Below are positions 41,858-47,183 of a stretch of DNA of 47,183 bases, piece after piece. Location of the stretch: contig NZ_JAPSLK010000061.1 of the NCBI RefSeq assembly GCF_031180885.1, positions 1 through 47,183 of the forward strand, read 5' to 3'. This stretch comes from Saccharothrix sp. (lineage in GTDB: Bacteria; Actinomycetota; Actinomycetes; Mycobacteriales; Pseudonocardiaceae). The notes under the pieces were generated by a model. That model saw only the letters and a list, made by a program, of their open reading frames with translations. It searched no databases and was not told the origin of the DNA. The number at the start of each line of letters is the position of its first letter. Position 1 is the stretch's first letter. A program made the position numbers and the translations under genes.

Positions 41858-43032
41858 GTGAGTTGGACGTGATGAACGAACCCGAGTCCGCGACCGAGGG
41901 GCTGGGCGGCGACAAGCTGCTCAAGGTCGAGAACCTGTCGGTGGACTTCCCGACCGACGACGGCGTCGTGCACGCGGTGCGGGACGTGTCGTTCACCCTC
42001 GGCGCCGGTGAGGTGCTGGGCATCGTCGGCGAGTCGGGCTCCGGCAAGTCGGTGTCGTCGATGGCGATCATGGGCCTGCTGCCCAAGACCGCGCGGATCG
42101 GCGGCTCGATCAAGTTCAAGGGCAAGGAACTCGTCGGGCTGAGCTACAAGCAGATGCAGCCCGTGCGCGGCAACGGCGTCGCGATGATCTTCCAGGACCC
42201 GATGACGTCGCTGAACCCGGTCTACACGGTGGGCTGGCAGCTGGCCGAGGCGTACCTGGCGCACCACGACGTGTCGAAGAAGGCCGCGTGGGCCAAGGCC
42301 GTCGAGGCGCTGGAACTGGTCGGCATCCCGCAGCCGGACCGGCGCGCGTCGCAGTACCCGCACGAGTTCTCCGGCGGCATGCGGCAGCGCGCGATGATCG
42401 CCATGTCGATCATCAACGACCCGGACGTGATCATCGCGGACGAGCCGACCACGGCGCTGGACGTGACCGTGCAGGCGCAGATCCTGGACACGCTGCTGCG
42501 CATCCGAGACGAGACGAGCGCGGGCATCATGATCATCACCCACGACCTCGGCGTCGTGGCGGGCATGGTCGACCGCGTCCAGGTCATGTACGGCGGCACG
42601 GTCGTCGAGCAGGGCTCCGTGGACGAGGTGTTCGAGGCCCAGCGGATGCCCTACACGGTCGGCCTGCTCGGGTCCATCCCGAACCCGAACCTGCTGGGCA
42701 AGCGGCTCACCCCGATCAAGGGCGCGCCGCCCTCGCTGATGAACCTGCCGCAGGGCTGCTCGTTCTCCCCGCGGTGCCCGCTGGCCATCGACGAGTGCCG
42801 CGAGACCGAACCGCAGCTGCTGGAGACCGACCGGCTCGGCCACTTCGCGCGCTGCCACCGCTCCGCGCACCTGGCCACCATCGAGAACCCGCAGCGGCTG
42901 TTCGCGCACGAGGAGATCGGCGTGGTCGAGAACCCCGCCGCGCTCACGATGGCCAACCCGGACATCCCCGTCGCCGAGGACCTCGACGACGTGGAGGCGC
43001 GGTTGCAGGAAGAGGAGAAGCCCACGTCATGA
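41854..43032 (+). CDS. dppD: Oligopeptide ABC transporter ATPase, DppD type
   Basis: A 392-residue ATPase with Walker A GESGSGKS, Q-loop IFQDPMTSLNPV, signature FSGGMRQRAMIAMSI, Walker B VIIADEPTTALDV and H-loop ITHDLGVV. The oligopeptide C-terminal module has the cysteines of a possible Fe-S or metal site (QGCSFSPRCPLAIDECRETE plus RCHRS). The C-terminus is about 60 residues longer than usual and acidic. Start and stop overlap neighbouring genes by 4 nt. Confidence 0.94.
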   Translation: MSELDVMNEPESATEGLGGDKLLKVENLSVDFPTDDGVVHAVRDVSFTLGAGEVLGIVGESGSGKSVSSMAIMGLLPKTARIGGSIKFKGKELVGLSYKQMQPVRGNGVAMIFQDPMTSLNPVYTVGWQLAEAYLAHHDVSKKAAWAKAVEALELVGIPQPDRRASQYPHEFSGGMRQRAMIAMSIINDPDVIIADEPTTALDVTVQAQILDTLLRIRDETSAGIMIITHDLGVVAGMVDRVQVMYGGTVVEQGSVDEVFEAQRMPYTVGLLGSIPNPNLLGKRLTPIKGAPPSLMNLPQGCSFSPRCPLAIDECRETEPQLLETDRLGHFARCHRSAHLATIENPQRLFAHEEIGVVENPAALTMANPDIPVAEDLDDVEARLQEEEKPTS

Positions 43033-44093
43033 CCACTTCGACTGACGTGAACCCCCAGGCCGGCGGCGCCCGGTCCGGCGGCGGGTCCGGCCAGGCCCCG
43101 CTGCTGGAGGTCAAGGACCTGGTCAAGTCCTTCCCGGTGCGCGGCGGCGGCATCATCCCGCGCACGGTCGGGCAGGTGCAGGCCGTGTCCGGCGTGACCT
43201 TCGACCTGTACCCGGGCGAGACGCTCGGCCTGGTCGGCGAGTCCGGCTGCGGCAAGTCCACGACCGGCCGGGCCATCCTCCAGCTGCACAAGCCGACGTC
43301 CGGCTCGGTGAAGTTCGAGGGCCGCGAGCTGACCAAGCTCGGCGGCAAGGCGCTGCGCGGTGTCCGCCGGGACATGCAGATCGTGTTCCAGGACCCGTAC
43401 GCCTCGCTCAACCCGCGCTGGCAGATCAACGAGCTGATCTCCGAGCCGTTCAAGATCCACGGCATCGAGGGCGGCGGGAACATCCAGCGCCGGGTCAACG
43501 AGCTGATGGAGCTGGTCGGCCTCAACCCGGAGCACCGCAACCGGTACGCCCACGAGTTCTCCGGCGGCCAGCGGCAGCGCATCGGCATCGCCCGCGCGCT
43601 GGCGCTCAACCCGAAGCTCATCGTGCTGGACGAGCCGGTGTCGGCGCTGGACGTGTCGGTCCAGGCCGGTGTGGTGAACCTGCTGGAGGAACTCCAGGAG
43701 CGGCTGGGCCTGGCGTACCTGTTCGTGGCGCACGACCTGTCGGTCGTCCGGCACATCTCCGACCGGGTCGCCGTGATGTACCTCGGCAAGATCATCGAGA
43801 TCGGTGAGCGCGAGGAGATCTACGCCCGGCCGATGCACCCGTACACGCAGGCCCTGCTGTCCGCGGTGCCGGTGCCGGACCCGAAGCTGGAGCGGCAGCG
43901 CCAGCGGATCGTGCTCACCGGTGACGTGCCGTCGCCGGTGAACCCGCCGTCGGGCTGCCGGTTCCGCACCCGGTGCTGGAAGGCGCAGGACATCTGCGCC
44001 ACCGAGGAGCCCAAGCTGGAGCGGCGCGGCGGACCCGAGGGCACCCTCTCGGCCTGCCACTTCGCCGAGGTGAAGCCCGTCCTCTCGGTCTGA
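43029..44093 (+). CDS. dppF: Oligopeptide ABC transporter ATPase, DppF type
   Basis: Second ATPase of the importer (354 residues), forming a heterodimer with DppD. It has Walker A GESGCGKST, IVFQDPYASLNPRW, signature FSGGQRQRIGIARAL, Walker B LIVLDEPVSALDV and H-loop VAHDLSVVRH, and a C-terminal cysteine module (SGCRFRTRCWKAQDICATEE plus SACHF). Last gene of the operon, ATG overlapping dppD, followed by a strong terminator. Confidence 0.94.
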   Translation: MTTSTDVNPQAGGARSGGGSGQAPLLEVKDLVKSFPVRGGGIIPRTVGQVQAVSGVTFDLYPGETLGLVGESGCGKSTTGRAILQLHKPTSGSVKFEGRELTKLGGKALRGVRRDMQIVFQDPYASLNPRWQINELISEPFKIHGIEGGGNIQRRVNELMELVGLNPEHRNRYAHEFSGGQRQRIGIARALALNPKLIVLDEPVSALDVSVQAGVVNLLEELQERLGLAYLFVAHDLSVVRHISDRVAVMYLGKIIEIGEREEIYARPMHPYTQALLSAVPVPDPKLERQRQRIVLTGDVPSPVNPPSGCRFRTRCWKAQDICATEEPKLERRGGPEGTLSACHFAEVKPVLSV

Positions 44094-44105
44094 GGCACCG
44101 TCGTC

Positions 44106-44130
44106 GGGGCCGCCGGTTTCCGGCGGCCCC
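44106..44130 (+). terminator. Terminator of the oligopeptide operon
   Basis: GGGGCCGCCGG and CCGGCGGCCCC form a perfect 11-bp stem with loop TTT, 13 nt after the dppF stop. A short CTGTCTCT follows. Confidence 0.85.
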
Positions 44131-44141
44131 GGCGCTGTCTC

Positions 44142-44147
44142 TACGCT
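44142..44147 (+). promoter_or_regulatory. Probable -10 of a leaderless mshB transcript
   Basis: TACGCT is 6 nt upstream of the mshB GTG; no Shine-Dalgarno sequence. Confidence 0.5.
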
Positions 44148-44153
44148 GATCCG

Positions 44154-44990
44154 GTGACGCTGACTGCTCCACCACGGTTGCTGCTGGTACACGCACACCC
44201 TGACGACGAGAGCCTGTGGACGGGCGGCACCATCGCCCGCTACGCGGCGAGCGGCGTGCACGTCACCGTGGTCACCTGCACCCTCGGCGAGGAGGGCGAG
44301 ATCATCCCGCCCGCACTGCGCGAACTGGCCGCCGACGCGGCCGACCAGCTCGGCGGCTACCGGGTGGCCGAGCTGAGATCCGCGTGCGCGGCGCTCGGCG
44401 TGACCGACCACCGGTTCCTCGGCGGCATCGGCCGCTGGCGCGACTCGGGCATGGTGGGCGTGCCCGCGAACGACCACCCCCGTGCGTTCATCCGGGGGTC
44501 CCTGGAGGAGCAAGCGGGCGAGCTGGCCGCGATCATCGCGTCGGTGAAGCCCCAGGTCGTCGTCACCTACGACGAGAACGGCGGCTACGGCCACCCCGAC
44601 CACATCCGGGCGCACGACATCACCATGGCCGCGACTGAAGGCTCCGAGGTCGAACGCGTGTTCTACGCGGTGACCTCACGGGACGCGACCGCGGCGGGCG
44701 TCAAGGCCCTGTCGGAGCTGCCGGACCTGCCGTGGCGGCTGCCGTCGGACGGCGAGCTGCCGGTGGTCGACGACGCGGCCATCACGACGGTGGTCGACGT
44801 CTCGGACCACCTGGTGGCGAAGATGCGGGCGTTGCGCGCACACTCCACGCAGGTCAGCGTGCTGCCCGACGGGTCGGCGTACGCGCTGTCCAACGGCATC
44901 GCGCAGCCCGTGGTGCAGGCCGAGTACTACGTGCTGGCGCGCGGTTCCGCCGACGGGGCGGACGAGGACCTGTTCGGGGGGCTGGATTGA
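44154..44990 (+). CDS. mshB: Mycothiol biosynthesis deacetylase MshB
   Basis: Zinc enzyme that deacetylates GlcNAc-inositol to GlcN-inositol, the second committed stage of mycothiol synthesis. The 278-residue protein has the LmbE-type motif AHPDDES with H15, D17 and D18, and GHPDH with H147 and H150. The zinc-binding triad is H15, D18 and H150 by analogy with M. tuberculosis MshB (H13, D16, H147). The conserved SAYALSNGIAQPVVQAEYY C-terminal block is also present. Location after lpqW and before an Rv1171-like gene matches Rv1170. GTG at 44154 starts exactly with the family N-terminus. Confidence 0.95.
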   Translation: MTLTAPPRLLLVHAHPDDESLWTGGTIARYAASGVHVTVVTCTLGEEGEIIPPALRELAADAADQLGGYRVAELRSACAALGVTDHRFLGGIGRWRDSGMVGVPANDHPRAFIRGSLEEQAGELAAIIASVKPQVVVTYDENGGYGHPDHIRAHDITMAATEGSEVERVFYAVTSRDATAAGVKALSELPDLPWRLPSDGELPVVDDAAITTVVDVSDHLVAKMRALRAHSTQVSVLPDGSAYALSNGIAQPVVQAEYYVLARGSADGADEDLFGGLD

Positions 44991-45376
44991 GCGACCGGTT
45001 GGCGATCGCGGCGATCGTCGTCCAGGCGTTCGTGCTGGCGGTGCTGGAGCTGTTCTTCCTGCCGCTGCGCCTGGACGGCACCCTGCTGCCCAAGGTCTCC
45101 GACTACCCGTTCCCGATCGCGGCCATCGTCGCGATCATCACGACCCCTTTGCTGGTCCTCGCGGCTGCCGCCCATGCCCGCCGCCCGCTGACCGCCGCCG
45201 CGCCGTTGCTGGTGTGGCTGGCGACGTTGCTGGTGCTCGGGGTGTTCGGGCCGGGTGGGGACACGATGCTGCTCAACGACTGGCGGACGTTGCTGCTGTT
45301 CGCCGGTGGCATGCTGCCCAGCGCGGTGGCGGTGGGCGCGTTCATGGGGAGGCAGGCCCGTGCCGGCGATCAGTGA
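44987..45376 (+). CDS. Four-span membrane protein (Rv1171-like)
   Basis: A 129-residue integral membrane protein with spans AIAAIVVQAFVLAVLELFFL, FPIAAIVAIITTPLLVLAAA, APLLVWLATLLVLGVF and LLLFAGGMLPSAVAVGAFMG, and a conserved-looking GPGGDTMLLNDWRTL loop before the last span. Function is unknown. It follows mshB as Rv1171 does. The TTG start overlaps the mshB stop as TTGA and has GGGGGG 5 nt upstream. Confidence 0.8.
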   Translation: MSDRLAIAAIVVQAFVLAVLELFFLPLRLDGTLLPKVSDYPFPIAAIVAIITTPLLVLAAAAHARRPLTAAAPLLVWLATLLVLGVFGPGGDTMLLNDWRTLLLFAGGMLPSAVAVGAFMGRQARAGDQ

Positions 45377-46097
45377 CCGGGACGTGGTGCGGGCCCTGCG
45401 GCCGTTCGTGCGCGCCACTGGTCCACTGCTCGACACCCTGCGCACGGCTCAGCTGTCGGCGTTGCGCGACCGGTCCCTGGAGCGCGACACGGACCGCCGG
45501 GTCGTGGACCGCTTGTGGGACCAGTTGGCGCGGGTGAAGGTGCCGGGGACGGCGGCGTGGGCGGTGATGGGCGTCGCGGACCGGGACGAGTGGTGGCTGA
45601 ACCGGGTGGGGCGGCTGGTGTCGCTGCTGGCCGCGCTGCCCGGGGTGGGCGGCGCGTTGGCGGACCGGCTGCCGATCCAGGCGGCGCTGGGCGCGGCGGG
45701 GCAGGGGTTGGTGCTGTCCGCGCTGGCGGGGGAGCACGGGTTCACGTCGGTCGAGGACCGGGTGCGGCTGCTGGCGCACGTGCTGTTCCAGCGGACGGTC
45801 GACGGGCGGGTGGTGGACGCCCCGGCGGAGGACCGCGAGACGGAGGAGTTGACGTCGGAGCTGAAGCAGTCGTCGACCTTGCGCGGGATCGGCCGGACGG
45901 TGTGGAAGCTCGCGAAGGTGCTGTGGGCGCTGGAGGACGAGCTGGACAAGCGGCCGCAGGGCCGGTTCTACCACCAGGCCCTCGGCATGCTGCCCGTGGT
46001 CGGGGTCGTGGGCGACTACTTCGGCGAGCGCTCCGCCCTCAAACGCGTCCGCAAGGCCGCCGACGACTGGTTCGCCACCCAACCACCCCGGGACTGA
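45360..46097 (+). CDS. Unknown 245-aa protein, weak EcsC-like features
   Basis: I do not recognise it with certainty. GTG at 45360 has GGGGAGG 8 nt upstream and overlaps the membrane-protein gene by 17 nt. Features are a helical N-terminus (DRDVVRALRPFVRATGPLLD), a Gly/Ala hydrophobic segment (LAALPGVGGALADRLPIQAA), then LVLSALAGEHGFTSVEDRVR, which resembles EcsC-type proteins, and a C-terminal GMLPVVGVVGDYFGERSALK. Peripheral membrane association is likely. The stop codon lies in the first unit of a degenerate repeat. Confidence 0.65.
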   Translation: MPAISDRDVVRALRPFVRATGPLLDTLRTAQLSALRDRSLERDTDRRVVDRLWDQLARVKVPGTAAWAVMGVADRDEWWLNRVGRLVSLLAALPGVGGALADRLPIQAALGAAGQGLVLSALAGEHGFTSVEDRVRLLAHVLFQRTVDGRVVDAPAEDRETEELTSELKQSSTLRGIGRTVWKLAKVLWALEDELDKRPQGRFYHQALGMLPVVGVVGDYFGERSALKRVRKAADDWFATQPPRD

Positions 46098-46252
46098 CCC
46101 ACACCGGCCCGCGTCGCCCGCCCCGGGACTGAGCCACGCCGGCACGCGCCCGCGCCGGACGTGAGCCAGGTCGGCACGTGCACGCCCGCGACTGGGTCAG
46201 GCCCAGCACCCAGCGGCCGCCCGCCCCGGGACTGACTCACGCCGGTACCCAG
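46083..46252. repeat. Degenerate repeat array between convergent genes
   Basis: Four to five imperfect copies of a unit centred on CCCCGGGACTGANNCACGCCGG begin near 46086, 46121, 46153, 46185 and 46224, 31-40 bp apart. The first unit supplies the last codons and TGA of the 45360-46097 gene. The last overlaps, on the other strand, the stop of the GNAT gene. It looks like an expanded gene 3' end that may act as a bidirectional terminator. Confidence 0.65.
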
Positions 46253-46968
46253 TACCGGTACTGGTGGTGTTCCGTGCAGCCCAAAGACGCGTACAGCCGC
46301 AGCGCGGGCTCGTTGTGCTCGGCCACCTGGAGCGCACACCGGGTCGCCCCCCGCTCCAACCCCCACGCCGCCAACGCGCCCATCAACGCCCGCGCCACAC
46401 CCGTCCGCCGTGCCGACGCCACCACCGCCAGCCGTGCGATGTGCAGCAGGTCGCCCACCACCGCCCCGCGCACCGCCGCGACCACCACCCCCTCCCGCCG
46501 AACCTCACCGAACCCGACCACGTCCCCGCTACCCAGTACATGCTTCTGGGCCACCGTGGGGTTGCCCTGGGCGGTCAGGTTCCACCATTCGGGAGAAGGC
46601 AAGGGCTCGACGCTCACTCCTTCGGACTTCGGACAGGCGAACTCGCGCAGCGCACCCGTCAGCACGTACGAGGATGCGCCACCCGGGTGATCATGGTCGA
46701 CCCGCCAGCCCGCCGCCGCCACACCCGACTCCGCGCGCGACCCGACCACCACGTGCGCGGCCGGCTTGATCGCGTGGGTGGTCGCGAAACTGATCACCCG
46801 GTCGAGCGCCAATCCGACCGGCAGACCCGGGTCTCCCGTGGTCAGAGCGCTGTTGGCGCGGCCGGTGAAGCCGCCGGCGGCGCGCAGCCGCCACTGGCCG
46901 AGGGGCTCGTCGACCAGGGCGGGCCAGGCGTCCGCGCAGCGTTGCTCCAACTCGGTGACCGAATCCAT
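46237..46968 (-). CDS. GNAT acetyltransferase with N-terminal extension
   Basis: A 243-residue protein. The first half (VTELEQRCADAWPALVDEPL, WRLRAAGGFTGRANSALTTG) is the N-terminal domain seen in a group of actinobacterial GNATs. The second half is a standard acetyltransferase: HIARLAVVASARRTGVARAL, then MGALAAWGLERGATRCALQV, NEPALRLYASLGCTEHHQYR. Substrate is unknown. ATG at 46968 was preferred over 47034 because the family begins near MDSVTELEQ. It is divergent from the ferredoxin gene. Confidence 0.85.
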   Translation of the reverse strand: MDSVTELEQRCADAWPALVDEPLGQWRLRAAGGFTGRANSALTTGDPGLPVGLALDRVISFATTHAIKPAAHVVVGSRAESGVAAAGWRVDHDHPGGASSYVLTGALREFACPKSEGVSVEPLPSPEWWNLTAQGNPTVAQKHVLGSGDVVGFGEVRREGVVVAAVRGAVVGDLLHIARLAVVASARRTGVARALMGALAAWGLERGATRCALQVAEHNEPALRLYASLGCTEHHQYRYWVPA

Positions 46969-47114
46969 GCACGCATCGTCCCTTCTGCTGGTAAACGGTG
47001 TTCTGTGAGCTGAAGCACGGTGCTGATAAGGCAAGCCTGACCGTTGGACAATCGGATCCGCCGCGTACTCTCCGGCTTGCGCGGTGTGGACCAGAACAAG
47101 AGCAGGAGAGCGCA

Positions 47115-47183
47115 GTGACCTATGTGATCGCCCAGCCGTGCGTGGACGTGCTCGACAAGGCGTGCATCGAAGAGTGCCCCGTC
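47115..47183 (+). CDS. fdxA: 7Fe ferredoxin FdxA/FdxC, N-terminal part
   Basis: Only the first 23 codons are inside the window. TYVIAQPCVDVLDKACIEEC has the first cysteines of the N-terminal [3Fe-4S]/[4Fe-4S] region typical of the actinobacterial 7Fe ferredoxin (Rv1177 in M. tuberculosis follows the same neighbourhood). GTG start with AGGAGAG about 5 nt upstream. The remainder lies beyond the window end. Confidence 0.92.
   Translation, partial: MTYVIAQPCVDVLDKACIEECPV

Noticed and set aside
46083..46252. Spaced repeats suggestive of a CRISPR array
   Set aside because: Units are imperfect, the spacing is irregular (31-40 bp), the intervening sequence is itself similar, and no cas genes are present.
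47020..47045. Second iron-box-like sequence (TAAGGCAAGCCTGACC) between GNAT and fdxA
   Set aside because: It matches only about 11 of 19 consensus positions, too weak to call, although the gene it precedes encodes a ferredoxin.

Overview
The window is high-GC actinobacterial chromosome. Mycothiol synthesis (mshB), PimE-like and LpqW-like envelope genes, GTG/TTG starts and probable leaderless promoters point to the order Pseudonocardiales (a Saccharothrix/Actinosynnema/Lentzea-like organism; this is inference, as no rRNA is present). Gene order follows Mycobacterium tuberculosis Rv1099c-Rv1177 in two blocks: glpX-xseB-xseA-Rv1109c-ispH-Rv1111c-ychF, and pimE-phhB-mutT-like-typA-lpqW-mshB-Rv1171-fdx. 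Lineage-specific genes sit between them.

Layout. 1-6.4 kb: a 20-bp tandem array, then a minus-strand operon (Rv1109c-like, xseA, unknown 135-aa gene, xseB, glpX), divergent ispH, and minus-strand rmuC and DUF6542. 6.5-16 kb: DNA repair (sbcD-sbcC, VOC protein, alkA-ogt) with an ABC exporter and the GTPase ychF. 16-19.4 kb: an accessory island with an Uma2 remnant, two unknown small genes and a membrane-anchored HerA/FtsK-like ATPase carrying five apparent single-base frameshifts. 19.5-25 kb: a 34-aa membrane peptide gene, pimE-like GT87, phhB, and a TPP riboswitch controlling thiB-thiP-thiQ. 25-31 kb: GNAT, an ABC-2 exporter with a secreted LolA-like protein, and a divergent two-component system with three OmpR-type direct-repeat pairs in between. 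31-33.6 kb: SRPBCC-Nudix fusion, trpS behind a complete Trp attenuator, a YciI protein, and a small Cys/Lys-rich protein behind an IdeR/DtxR-like box. 33.8-44.1 kb: typA, lpqW and a five-gene oligopeptide ABC operon. 44.1-47.2 kb: mshB, two conserved genes, a GNAT and the start of a 7Fe ferredoxin.

The most notable signals are regulatory or structural: the trpS attenuator (TGG TGG in a 15-codon leader, with competing hairpins), the IdeR-like box, the CTGAGA repeats with 11-bp spacing, a 53-bp dispersed element present both inside the sbcC reading frame and between genes, the terminator-like array after glpX, and the frameshifted ATPase locus. No transposase, integrase, CRISPR array, tRNA or rRNA was seen. 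Assignments come from reading sequence and remembered families; no database search was run.
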